From positions 124,709,498-124,773,497 of the forward strand of contig JAYESD010000008.1 of NCBI GenBank assembly GCA_036927565.1: 64,000 nt of DNA, given 5' to 3'. The DNA is from Tuctoria greenei (lineage: Eukaryota > Streptophyta > Magnoliopsida > Poales > Poaceae). Below are positions 11,415 through 22,200 of this stretch, piece by piece. Each line of letters opens with the position of its first letter. Position 1 is the stretch's first letter. A program made the position numbers and the translations under genes. The notes under the pieces were generated by a model. It saw nothing but the letters and a program-made list of their open reading frames with translations. It made no database searches and was not told the origin of the DNA.

Positions 11415-12133
11415 GTCTTTTTGAGTTCAACAAGCAAGAAAAAAACAAGGTGAGAAAAATCCAAAAAGAAGCGATGCTGGAAAACAAAACTCTCAACAAA
11501 TTTTCTCCTCTTGAAAGCTTGAGTGTAAAATGCAAATGCAAACAAAAGAAAATCTTTTTAGGGATGGATTTGAGCAAGAGTGTTGCAATGAAGAGCAAGA
11601 AAAACAAGGTGAGCTAGAGAGTGACTTGGGGAGGTGTAAGATGATGTGGTGTGTGAAGAGAAGTGCTCCTCACGACCACAATTTATAGGGTGCACCTTCC
11701 AACAGTCACTTGGGGTTCAAAATATAGTCGTTGGAGGAAGGGGAGCCAAATTGGCTCCACTCCCTGTTCGGCCGACCAGGGGGTTCGGCCGACCTGATGG
11801 GTGGCCCCCCTGGTTCCCCTTTTGGCAAGTGGCTCCCCAAAGGATATAAAGTTAGCACATTGGTGAAATGCCACATGTGCAGCTTAGAAAAATTGTTTTT
11901 CAAATAAAAACCTTTTTTCAAATCCAATAAAAAATTTTCTACTGAAAAAAAAGAAAGAAAAATGATAGTTGAGAATATAAGATTCTCAACTTGCTAGGGG
12001 AAATCAAATACGCAATGGGAAAATCCAAATGGGGTGGAAAAAGAAAGAAATAAAAATAGAGTGGGATAACTACCAATTTAACCTATTGGTGTAGGTCTCA
12101 CCACCGTTCGATGAGATGGACATTCCTCCATCT
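11415..12133 (-). other. Promoter-like intergenic region of element D
   Basis: A 720-bp region between protease and the env-position ORF with no coding content. Read on the minus strand, it has a pair of TCGGCCGA palindromes (11785-11792 and 11768-11775), then a TATA box at 11681-11688, then a leader rich in C and T reaching the ATG at 11414. Poly-A/T runs occupy 11880-12060. Confidence 0.55.
11681..11688 (-). promoter_or_regulatory. TATA box upstream of the element D env-position ORF
   Basis: CTATAAAT on the minus strand, about 270 bases before the ATG and followed by a CT-rich leader with CACACACC. Two TCGGCCGA palindromes lie 80-110 bases upstream. D's own LTR has TATAAATAG at 38867-38875 with TCGGCCGA 115 bases upstream, so the two promoters share motif order. 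Confidence 0.5.
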
Positions 12134-14556
12134 TCATTTCACATCCGGGCCCGAAGGGATGGGCTCAGACGGCTTGTCTTGCTTCTTCCGCCATTCCTTC
12201 TTTGGCGGCTTGGTGGACTTGGGCCTTCGGGAAGGTCCAGATGATTTCGTCGCCTTTGGATATCGGTGTGGTCGAAACGACGGATTCTCCTTGTAGATTA
12301 ATCTTCTCATGAAAGCAATGAGTGAATCCACCTTTGGAGGTGTGACTTTGACCTCTCTGATGTGTTTATCATTCGGCCCATACTTGATTTGAATCATGGA
12401 GCATTGTTCTGATTTTGGCCGAAAGTTAAACCTTTCCTCCTTGCCATTGATATGGAAGTGGATTTCTCCAGCTCCCACATCTATGCGAGCTTTCGAAGTG
12501 CTGAGGAATGGGCACCCAAGAATGAGTGGTGTATCATTCTCGGTGTCCATGTCTAGAACCACAAAATCCATGGGTATGAAGCAGTTCCGGATCTTCACCT
12601 GGACGTCTTCAGCAGTACCCGCTGGATAACGGACTGAAGAGTCAGCCAGTTGTAGCTGCATTGGTGTTGGAGTCAGCTCTGTGAAGTTTAGATGGTCAAA
12701 CACAACCTTGGGCATCACTCTAACACTTGCTCCCAAATCACAAAGTGTCTTGTCAAAGTGGCGAGCCCCAATTGAGCATGAAATGGTAGGACATCCAGGG
12801 TCCTTCTTCTTTTCAGGAAGCCTATTTAGGATGGCTGCACTCCAGTCTTTCGTAAGCTTGACGACCTTAGTGGTGTGCAATGTCCGTTTGTTGTTCAATA
12901 TGTCTTTAGATAGGGAGCATAAGTGGGGACTTGCATCGCATCAATCAAGGGAACATTGATGTGGATCTTTTGGATGATCTCAACAAAATGGTTGAATTGC
13001 TCATCCGCTGTTGGCTTCCTTTGTCTGTGAGGGAATGGCAATAAGTTGGTGTATTCAAAGTGTTTGGCCATTCTCTCACCAAGTAATTCACTTGGGACAA
13101 CCTCCTTCTCAGGCTCAGTTGTCCTCTTTTCTTTTGTGGGATATGGTGGGTCACGAGTGGTCTTTCCTCCTCTCGTAATCACTGCACTGACGTTCTCCAC
13201 TGGGGCTTCTGGCTACCCCGGAATTTTGTTGTTTTCTAATGGAGGGACAACTGCAGCAAGTTGTGCCAACTGAGTCTCCAACATCTTGTTGAAGCTCAGT
13301 TGATTCTTGAATGTTGAGGATAGTCCTTCAATCTTTGCATTAATATTCTCTAGGGTCTTGTCATTAACTGACAGCTTCTTGGATAGGGCCTCGTTGATCT
13401 TGAGCTGGCTAATGGCAAGTTCTCTCAAGTTGGGCTGATTTACAGGGTTGCCATTGTTGTTGTACCCTCCTTGAAAGAATGGGCGTTGTTGACCCCACCC
13501 TTGACCTCCTGGACGACAGCCATTGTTGTTGAAATTTCCGCTGTTGGCGAGGTATAAGGCACCCTAACGAGTTTTTGGGCAATCATTTCCCATATGACCC
13601 ATGTTGCCATAGACTTCACACGTGATGTGAGAGTCTAGGGCATAGGCATTGCCAGACACTTCACCACTGGCTTGTCCATTAATTTTCTTCATTAGGAGGT
13701 CCAATTTTGCAGCGATCATGTCCACATCCTTCAAGGTGTGCATGCCTCACTGTCGGGTATGGAGACGCTCATCGTTCCATCCCATGTTGGACACCATCTT
13801 CTCAATAAGATCTTTAGCTTTTGGCACCGTCAATGAGAAGAAGGCTCCTCCAACAGCAGCATCCAAATGGTCATGAGCTGATGGGATCAACCCATTATAG
13901 AAATTTTGAATAAGGAGCCAGTCATCCATCCCATGGTAGGGACATGCTAGGATGTACTCCTGAAGCCTATCCCATGCCTCGGGAATAGATTCCTTGAGCT
14001 CATGCTGAAAGCTGGAAATCCTTCCACGTAGGGCATTGGTTTTGCCCAGCGGGAAGAATTTGGCGAGGAATGCCGTAGAACACTTCTCCCAAGTGTCTAT
14101 AGCACTTTGGTTCGTGTAGAACCACTGTTTCGCTCTCCTAAGGAGAGAGAATGGGAACAGTGTCACACGGACCACATCCGGAGACATGTCCTTTATCCTA
14201 AAAGTGCTGCAGATCTTGAGGAATCATTGCAGGTGAGCACTTGCATCCTCGTTAGCCTTCCCACAGAATGGGTTGTCTTGCACCATAGTGATAAGGCCAT
14301 TTTTGATCTCGAAGTTCACATCTTCCATGTTAACAGTGGGCCCAATAGGCACATTTTTAGCAGAGGGAGCTAAGAACTCACGAAGGGTCTTCTGAGCCAT
14401 TGGCGTTTGGATTGTTGGTGCAAAAATGTTGGCTTGCTTTGTCGCTTGAATATTCCGAGGAGTAATGACACGGGGTTGGTCTCTCAGAAGAGATTCGGGA
14501 TCTTCAACAAAGTTTTCTGGTAGGCGGAAACCAGACATACAGTACCTTGTTTTCAC
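12134..14556 (-). pseudogene. gag: Element D gag-protease
   Basis: A single long gene broken by several stops. Gag begins near 14556 and has the capsid block FPFSLLRRAKQWFYT and FLAKFFPLGKTNALRGRI around 14150-14030. A zinc-knuckle remnant beginning CEVYG lies near 13620, followed by an Asn/Gly-rich stretch and a short coiled coil (13428-13213). The protease follows, with the active-site block CDLGASVRVMPK near 12740 and ILGCPFLS near 12510. In this family the usual triad is D-S/L-G. Stops stand near 14224 (probably Trp to TGA), 13747, 13565, 13213 and 12895, and a one-base deletion near 12900 changes frame. The reading frame ends at 12134 without entering RT. Confidence 0.82.
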
Positions 14557-14650
14557 ATTAAAAATGCGAAAACAAAGAATGGTTATCCTACTAAAATCCT
14601 ACCCAGGGTTCTATCCTATTCAATCAATCATGTTATATATCTATTTGCCT

Positions 14651-14668
14651 TCCCCGGCAATGGCACCA
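14651..14668 (-). other. Second primer-site-like sequence in element D
   Basis: The minus strand reads TGGTGCCATTGCCGGGGA, close to the Athila/Tat primer site TGGCGCCGTTGCCGGGG. It lies about 60 bases inside the site at 14711-14727, preceded by a similar ATTTC. Confidence 0.5.
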
Positions 14669-14710
14669 GAAATGCATGTTGACGGCTCCTAAGATATACT
14701 AACAAATCAT

Positions 14711-14727
14711 CCCCAGTAACGGCGCCA
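14711..14727 (-). other. Primer binding site of element D
   Basis: The minus strand reads TGGCGCCGTTACTGGGG, eight bases after the LTR end TACCAACA. This is the tRNA-Asp-type site usual for Athila and Tat elements, with a few mismatches near its 3' end. Confidence 0.65.
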
Positions 14728-14735
14728 GAAAGGCT

Positions 14736-14751
14736 TGTTGGTATTACTTAC
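14736..14751 (-). repeat. Element D 5' LTR, short segment left of B
   Basis: Sixteen bases beginning TGTTGGTATT. They form one end of the D LTR, cut off from the rest (37761-39350) by insertion of B. The opposite LTR end is ACCATCAACA, so the ends form the short inverted repeat TGTTG/CAACA. Confidence 0.75.
14747..14751. repeat. Target site duplication of element B, left copy
   Basis: CTTAC immediately left of the B 5' LTR. The same five bases stand at 37761-37765 immediately right of the B 3' LTR. Confidence 0.95.
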
Positions 14752-15618
14752 TGTCGGTACCCTGAGTACCGTATACCCCTTGAGATTGCAAAGATCTCAA
14801 GGAAATGTCATCTACTTGATTTGAAGACCTTCGAAGGCCCACATGTCAGACATAGCCGGACCCGCTTCCCCAACATGGTTAGTCCCAGGGTCGCCACGTG
14901 TACCATCAAACTGGAGTTGCCGCCCACAAGGGGGAAGCTCCGGGCTATGTACCATAACGGCACCCCCGGACCTAACCACAGACCGAGGGAAGCTCTAGAA
15001 CTGACACGTGTCTGGTGGCACCGGACCTATCTGTTCCCCACAGTATGCTCCGGAGCTGCCACGTGTCCAACCGTCGGATCTTCAGCCTCAAACCTCCGGT
15101 AGACTCCACAACGGCTCCGGATCTTCAAAGGGGAATCAAGGACTTCAAGACCCTATTAAGTGTCATTAATACTATGTTAATGACACACGATCGGACGACC
15201 CTTATTACCAGTAATGGCGCTGTCAAAGCCCAGTCATTAAGGGTAATTAAGTGCATCAAATGTGTATCAATATTAGTAGCCACCGGGGCCACATGTCGGG
15301 CCAGACCAACTTGTAACGGCCTGTCCTTGTACTATAAAAGGACAGGCCGACGATACATAGAGATCGGATCTGGTCTGATCGGCTCACACGCGCTCTCAAC
15401 TCACATCACCTGAGTTGAGTGCATACATCCAATACAACACCAACACACCCCGTGGAGTAGGGTATTACGCTCAGGCGACCCAAACCACATAAATCTTTGT
15501 GTCTCCTGTGTCATTTTACATTTCACCTTCTTGAATATCCGCGCGCCCACACCAAACTTCAAACTCCGCAAACACTTTTAGTAGTGTCGGGAGATCTGCC
15601 GGATCAAAACCACCGACA
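14752..15618 (+). repeat. Element B 5' LTR
   Basis: 867 bp from TGTCGGTACCC to ACCACCGACA, ending in the short inverted repeat TGTCGG/CCGACA. It contains a perfect 10-bp inverted repeat GTGTCATTAA/TTAATGACAC near 15158-15186 and the TATA box hairpin at 15317-15349. The transcript probably starts about 30 bases after the TATA box, near 15365. Confidence 0.95.
15317..15349 (+). promoter_or_regulatory. LTR core promoter of element B: TATA box inside a perfect hairpin
   Basis: CGGCCTGTCCTT and AAGGACAGGCCG are perfect 12-base inverted arms around GTACTATAA; the TATA box TATAAAAG is at 15333-15340. The 3' LTR keeps the hairpin except for two changes in the left arm (near 37459). Element A keeps it with one change. 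Confidence 0.75.
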
Positions 15619-15620
15619 GT

Positions 15621-15639
15621 TGGTGCGCCAGGTAGGGGG
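15621..15639 (+). other. Primer binding site of element B
   Basis: TGGTGCGCCAGGTAGGGGG starts two bases after the LTR. It matches the site of A except for one substitution in the first half. Confidence 0.7.
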
Positions 15640-15656
15640 CGCCTGAGATTTCAAGA

Positions 15657-16612
15657 ATGGTGAACTCAGCTGCTGAATCATCCAATGGTCATCCCGCTGT
15701 TCAAGCTACTAGGGGCAATCCCTCCAATATGCAGCCACCAACAGGAACCTCAGTTCCAGCAAGAGTCACACTTCCACCACCGCCGCCTCCACCAGCAAAT
15801 CAAGCTGGGCAGCGCGATGGTGCACTGGCGTCAATCAATGTGTTAGCCAATCATGACAACCCAGAACACGCGCTCCATGCAGCACGTGCTCTCCTTCAGC
15901 GCCCACTGCCTCCGGATGCATCCGGGATGTAACTGAGCAGTGGAGGGCCGATGTGGAACACTTGGTTGCAGCAGCAGCTGACCGCATCAGTAACCAGGGT
16001 CCTCCTTCAGGACGGGCCCCGTCGCAGCGACGGACCTTGTCTGCCAGACTTGGTCCGCACGTTTCCAACAATAGGAGACGTGCTGCGTCACAGCAAGTGA
16101 CGTCGTTGCCCTCTGGGGCGCGACGCACTCACACGGTATCAAGGCTTTCAACTCATGACCTCCGGGCGGAGCTTGATCGCCGATACCGTCAACAAGACGG
16201 CCGAGTCCATATCGAGTGTGCTCGTGAAAGACAAGAAGCTCTGGACATTCCTGCTCCTGAAGGAGTAGGAGGAGGGTGTTCATCCCTAGCCATGCATCTG
16301 CGTATGGTCAGGTGGCCACAGAAATTCTGGCCTCACCTGCCGGAGAAGTTTGACGGGACCGTTAATCCCGTTGAATTTCCTCAGATTTACTCCACTGCTA
16401 TCCTGGCAGCTGGAGGAAATGTGGCCGTAATGGCCAACTATTTTCCAGTGGCTTTAACTGGGACCACCCGGTCCTGGTTTATGAGCCTTCCACCCAACTC
16501 CATCAACAGTTGGGAGAAGTTGTGCCGACAGTTCACCGCCAACTTCGGGAGTTCATACACCCGACCAGGCACTGAACTGGACCTTTTTGCAGACGTGCAA
16601 AAAGGGGGAGAA
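15657..16612 (+). pseudogene. gag: Element B gag, 5' part
   Basis: Starts at the ATG at 15657 (MVNSAAESSNGHP), 18 bases after the primer site. The frame is Pro-rich (LPPPPPPPANQ) and breaks near 15930, where A keeps an intact stretch; it continues in another frame from 15953 through the gag core (YFPVALTGTTRSWF). At 16612 the gene is cut by element C. The last five bases, GAGAA at 16608-16612, are the target duplication of C. The 3' part resumes at 26469. Confidence 0.85.
16608..16612. repeat. Target site duplication of element C, left copy
   Basis: GAGAA directly before the terminal TGAATGTTGG of C and repeated at 26469-26473 after the terminal CTTTCA. Removing C and one copy restores the sequence context seen in A. 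Confidence 0.93.
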
Positions 16613-18172
16613 TGAATGTTGGCCTAGAGGGGGGGTGAATAGGCCTTCTTGAATTTTATCGGTTCCTGTAACACTTCAACAACGAGATCAAAAAACAGAT
16701 ATAACGGACTAGTCCGGTAAAGTGCGGACTAGTCCGGATTTTACGGGCTAGGTTGATCAAGTTAGGTCAATTTGATTGTTTGTTGACTTTTGCAGCGGAA
16801 ATATAAACTTTGTGATCAGTTCAATAGTTGTGTAACAGATTCTATTAAGAATATGACTTTATTTCAACTATTAACTTTGTATTCAACAAATCTAATCAAA
16901 CCCTAGATAATGTTGATCAACTAGAATAAAGAACACAAATGAAAGACACAAGATTTATCCCGTGGTTCGGTTACCACGAAGGCAGCCTACGTCCACGTTG
17001 AGGAGCCCACAAAAGGGCTGGGTCTTCACTAACCCTTCCCTCGTTCGGATCGCCACGAAGGCCAATCCTCTTCCACTAATCACACAGGGGTAAATCACCG
17101 AGTTTAAGGGGCGATCTCACAAGTTGAGCGCTCCCTTGATTACAAGATTCAAGACCACCAATAACACACTTCAAAATATACAAACTGAGATGCAAGAGTG
17201 TGTTAGAGATTCAAACCAAGAGCTCAATCGCGTATCAAGTGCCCTCTCCAATGATCTACAAGTGATCTTCAATGTAGTGATCAATTTAGCACTTGGTTTT
17301 GTGGAGAGAGGTAGTTTTTGAGGCTCTTGGGAGGTGTGACGGCGCTAGGGTTCGAGAGAGTTTGAAAGTGGGCCGTGCACCTCTATTTATAAGGGGTTTC
17401 TGGAAGTTACCGTTAGGGTTCAGAAAATTCGGACTAGTCCGTGGTGGTGACCGGACTAGTCCGGTGTGCTGTGAGAAGCAAACCCTAAGTGTCCAGGAAT
17501 ATCGGACTAGTCCGTTTGAAAACGGACTTGTCCGATTTCACTGCTGGAAAACTTCGGACTAGTCCGATTGTCATCGGACTGGTCCGGACCTGTGAAACCT
17601 TTAGTGTTTAGGATGACAAGTCCGCACTTGGAGGACTTGTCCGATTTAGATCAGTGTGTATATCGGACTAGTCCGTGTAAACACCGGACTTGTCCGAAGT
17701 GGATCAGAAAGGATATCGGACTAGTCCGGTGGAGACCGGACTTGTCCGATCTAGTGACTTGTGCATTGTGTTGAGGACTAGTCCGCACTGGGGAGGACTA
17801 GTCCGAAGTGGAACAGAAGAATTATCGGACTAGTCCGGTGATGACCGGACTTGTCCGATCTTGTGCAGAATGTGATATCGGACTAGTCCGGTGGACATCG
17901 GACTAGTCCGGTCCTGTATAGCTTTGTGCATGTGTGTGTGTGATTAAATGAGATTGAGCTCTTGGGTGTGTTTCCTTAACACACTCCACACATACTAAAC
18001 TACTAGTTTCTTCTCCTTGAGCTCAAATCCATTTTCCTTCTCAATTTCCTCTTTTTGGCACTTTGCTCATCTTTCATCATTTTTCTGCATTCATCTCAAC
18101 AAAAGAATTAGGATCCCAATTGCTTGTCATAAATCATCCAAAACCCACAAGGGAGTCCTAGATGCACTTTCA
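16613..18172 (-). repeat. Element C 3' LTR
   Basis: 1560 bp, beginning TGAATGTTGGCC and ending GCACTTTCA on the plus strand. It holds about 20 copies of CGGACTAGTCCG or one-base variants, two at 16722-16750 and the rest at 17432-17910. TATAAATAG (minus strand) is at 17383-17391. The short ORFs in it repeat exactly in the other LTR and are not genes. Confidence 0.95.
17432..17910. repeat. Paired palindrome array in the C 3' LTR
   Basis: Eighteen 12-mers of the form CGGACTAGTCCG or CGGACTTGTCCG. The regular part has starts at 17664, 17685, 17717, 17737, 17773, 17793, 17826, 17846, 17879 and 17899. Partners in a pair are 20-21 bp apart and pairs repeat every 53-56 bp. Inter-pair spacers share a GATCAGAAAG/GGAACAGAAG-like core. 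Relative to transcription the array sits directly upstream of the TATA box, in U3. Short palindromic LTR motifs are a published Sirevirus feature. Confidence 0.93.
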
Positions 18173-18187
18173 ATCTCCCCCTTTTTG
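18173..18187 (-). other. Polypurine tract of element C
   Basis: The minus strand reads AAAAAGGGGGAGAT immediately before the LTR terminus TGAAAGTGC. It primes plus-strand synthesis. A second, similar motif (AAAGGGGGAGAG) lies at about 18573-18586. Confidence 0.85.
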
Positions 18188-19205
18188 GTGATTGATGACA
18201 ACCAATTGAGATTTCACAAAATGAGGTATAAAATGAGATTTTTCATAAAGTGTGCACATATGACTCAAAAATGCATCAAGCAACAAGAGAATCATTCATA
18301 TGTGCATTCTTTATGGTGGGATGCATACTAAGAGCATGAATGCATTAAGAATGACAGAATTTGCATTGATCAACTAATATCAAGTGAATATAGCATTTCA
18401 GGAGCAAAAATTCAGATTTCATCACACACTTGCAAATTAACTGAGCAATTTAACATAGGACCAAACATGATATGAAAATAGCGTTAAACAATTACAATCA
18501 CAAATAGAAAATACATGGAGACTCTCTCCTCGCATTCTATGCAGCTAAAGCTAAGTCTAGAAGCTCCCCCTCAATCTCTCCCCCTTTGGCATCAAGACAC
18601 CAAAAAGAGAGAGAGGGAGGTCCTAGGGCTTCACTCTTCGCTGTCAGTCCTCTCATCGTCTTCATCATCTTCATGGCTTTCTTCTTGGCGAGGTTGAGAG
18701 GGAGGAGGAGGAACGGAGCTGCTCGAGCGCAAGAGAGAGAATGCTTGGGGCGAGTGTGAGAGTGAATGAATTAGGGTTTGGTGGCGGCTAGGGTTAAGGA
18801 CACGAAAAATCGGACAAGTCCGGACATGACCGGACTAGTCCGAAGTCGTCCAGAAACTTATATCGGACTAGTCCGTGGTCTGTCGGACTAGTCCGGCCTA
18901 ACCGGCACTCTGCGGACAAGTCTGCAATGGGCGGACTAGTCCGGGTAACCACGGACTTGTCCGTGGTCACCAGGAGAGAAATGCATAGCCCATTCATATA
19001 TATTTGAAGGTTCAATATTAGAGATTAGAGAGACAAAACAATTCAAATAATCTTGATGAATTTGACCAGTAAGCAAACAACAATCATACTATGATCAAAA
19101 TTCATCAAGATCTAATAATTGACATAGTTTTCGAGAGAAAAGTGAAGAGGGATGATTTTCACAATTCAATCAAAATTTTGAAGAAACATACAGGTATGCA
19201 ACTTT
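18188..19205 (-). other. 3' untranslated region of element C with ORF3 stub and palindromes
   Basis: About 1 kb between pol and the polypurine tract. From 18722 down to 18631 the minus strand encodes a short acidic tail with DEDDERTDSEE and a TGA stop. It resembles the C-terminus of the 390-residue third ORF of element H, so C seems to have lost the rest of that ORF. Seven palindromes begin at 18811, 18831, 18864, 18884, 18913, 18932 and 18952, again 19-20 bp apart within pairs. The second polypurine motif lies near 18575. Confidence 0.7.
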
Positions 19206-22200
19206 TCAAGCCACACTCCGAGAATCAAGAACATTTAGCTCATTTCGGAGTTCACAAAAGCGTTTTTCATCAAGTGGCTTGGTGAATATGTCGGCTAATT
19301 GTTTTTGGGTGTTGACATGAGAGATGGATATGTCTCCTTTCATGGAATGGTCTCTCAAGAAGTGGTGTCTTATGTCTATATGTTTTGTTCTAGAGTGCTC
19401 AACTGGATTGTGTGCTATTTTAATGGCACTCTCATTATCACAAAGGAGAGGAATATGGTTCATATTGTAACCATAATCCCTTAGAGTTTGTCGCATCCAA
19501 AGAAGTTGTGCACAACAACTCCCGGCTGCAACATACTCCGCTTCGGCTGTGGATAATGCAATGGAATTCTGTTTCTTGGATGACCAAGAAACTAAGGATC
19601 TTCCTAGAAATTGGCAAGTGCCGGAAGTACTTTTTCTATCTACTTTGCACCCGGCATAATCTGCATCGGAATACCCAATGAGATTGAATTTTGAGCCTTT
19701 TGGGTACCAAAGACCAAGGTTGGGTGTATGAACCAAATATCTTAAGATTCTCTTAACGGCTGTCAAATGACATTCCTTGGGGTTGGCTTGAAATCTTGCA
19801 CACAAGCAAACACTCAACATGATGTCTGGCCTAGATGCACATAAATATAGTAAAGATCCAATCATGGAGCGATATACCTTTTGGTCGACGCTCGTTCCAT
19901 CTTCATTGAGGTCCAAGTGCCCATTCGTTGCCATGGGAGTCTTTATCGGCTTTGCTTTGTCCATGCCAAACTTCTTGAGGATGTCCTGCGTGTACTTGGT
20001 TTGGCTTATAAAAGTTCCTTCCCTTTGTTGTCGCACTTGGAATCCCAAGAAGTACTTCAATTCTCCCATCATCGACATTTCGAATCTCTCTGTCATAATT
20101 TTGCTAAACTCTTCACAGAAGGATTGGTTAGTTGACCCAAAAATTATATCATCAACATATATTTGGCAAATAAAAAGATCATTATCCAGATTTTTTGTGA
20201 ATAACGTATAGTCTACTTTGCCAATTTGAAAACCATTATCTATTAAAAAATCTCTAAGGCACTCATACCAAGCTCTAGGAGCTTGTTTGAGGCCATAGAG
20301 AGCCTTACGCAGTTTATACACGTGATGGGGGAACTCTTCGTCTTCAAACCCGGGTGGTTGCTCCACGTACACCTCCTCCTTGATCGGTCCGTTGAGGAAG
20401 GCGCTTTTCACGTCCATTTGATACAGCTTGAAATCATGGTGAGTAGCATATGCAAGTAATATTCTAATTGATTCAAGCCTAGCTACTGGAGCAAAAGTTT
20501 CATCGAAATCCAAACCTTCGACTTGTGAGTAACCTTTGGCCACAAGTCGTGCCTTGTTTCTTGTTACCACACCGTGTTCGTCTTGCTTGTTGCGGAAGAC
20601 CCACTTGGTGCCTACAACATTTGCATTGGGTCTTGCCACAAGTTCCCAGACCTCGTTTCTCTTGAAATTGTTCAACTCTTCTTGCATCGCCACTACCCAG
20701 TCCGGATCCTTCAATGCATCCTCAGTCCTGCGGGGTTCCAAAAAGGAGACAAACGAGTAATGTTCACAAAAATTTGCTATGCGAGATCTAGTGGTTACTC
20801 CCTTTTGGATGTCGCCGATGATGTTGTCGATCGGGTGATCCCTTTGAATGCATTGGTGCACTCTTGGGTGTGGTACTTGGGGAGTCGTGTGTTGGTGATC
20901 ATCTTCTTCTCCCCCTGAGTTGTTGTCCTCGTTGATTTGTTCATTACGTTCGTACTCCTGTGGTTGATCTTGTATTGAGGCTCCCCCTTGATGGTTGATT
21001 TCATCTTGTGGTTCACTTTCATCTTGTATTTGTGACGTTGACTCTTGTGGTCGTACTTCGCCTAGAGCCATTCTCTTCAATGCTTGATAGGGGGCTTCTT
21101 CTTTACCTAATTCACATTGATCAACTTGCTCCTTTTGGGAGCCATTAGTTTCATCGAACACTACGTCACGTGCCACTTCAACAAGTCCGGAGGACTTGTT
21201 GAAGACACGATAGGCGTAAGTGTTCGAATCATAGCCAAGCAAGAAACCTTCATCGGACTTCGAAGCGAACTTTGAAGTCCTGGGCTTCTTGTTTAAAATA
21301 TAGCAAGGAGAACCAAAAACTCGAAAATATGAAATGTTCGGTTTGTTACCGGTGAGTAGCTCATAGGGGGTCTTCTTTAGTAGTCGATGAAGATAGAGGC
21401 GATTTGTGGCGTGGCAAGCTGTGTTGATTGCTTCCGCCCAAAATCGGTCCGAAGTCTTGTATTCATCGAGCATAGTTCTTGCCATTTCTATGAGCGTGCG
21501 GTTCTTCCTTTCGGCAACTCCATTTTGTTGTGGGGAGTATGGTGCTGAAAATTCGTGCTTGATTCCTTCTTCATCAAGGTACTCCTCCACTTGTATGTTT
21601 TTGAACTCCGTGCCATTGTCACTCCGAATACTCTTGATTTGTAATGAAAATTCGTTTTGTGCTCGCTTGAAGAACTTCTTGAGTGTCCCTTGTGTTTCTG
21701 ATTTTTCATGCAAAAAGAACACCCAAGTGAAGCGGGAAAAATCATCAACAACAACTAAACCATACTTGTTACCGCCGATGCTTATGTAAGCAATTGGACC
21801 AAACAAGTCCATATGAAGTAGTTCGAGCGGTCTTGTTGTGGTCATGATGTTCTTCGCAGGATGCTGTGCTCCAACTTGTTTCCCTGCTTGGCACGCGCTA
21901 CATGGCCTGTTTTTCTCAAACACAACATCTTTCAAACCTCGGATGTGATCGCCCTTGAGGAGTTTTTGAAGGTTCCTCATACCAACATGTGCCAGCCGTC
22001 TATGCCACAGCCAACCCATGTTGGTCTTTGCAATCAAGCATGTGTCGAGTTCGGCTTTATCCTTGTTGAAGTCAACAAGGTAAAGCTTTCCCTTTAACAT
22101 ACCCTTGAATGCAATAGAACCATCGCTCCTTCTTGAGACGATCACACCCTCGTTAGTAAACAGGCAATTATAACCCTTGTCGCACAATTGAGATATGGAC

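Noticed and set aside
17432..17910. CRISPR-like array of short palindromic repeats
   Set aside because: The repeats are 12 bp, the spacers are related to one another, there are no cas genes, and the array lies in an LTR of a plant retrotransposon.
17124..18331. Small plus-strand ORFs in the C LTR (and exact copies at 25420-26570)
   Set aside because: They repeat identically in both LTRs, have no domain, and run against the direction of the element.
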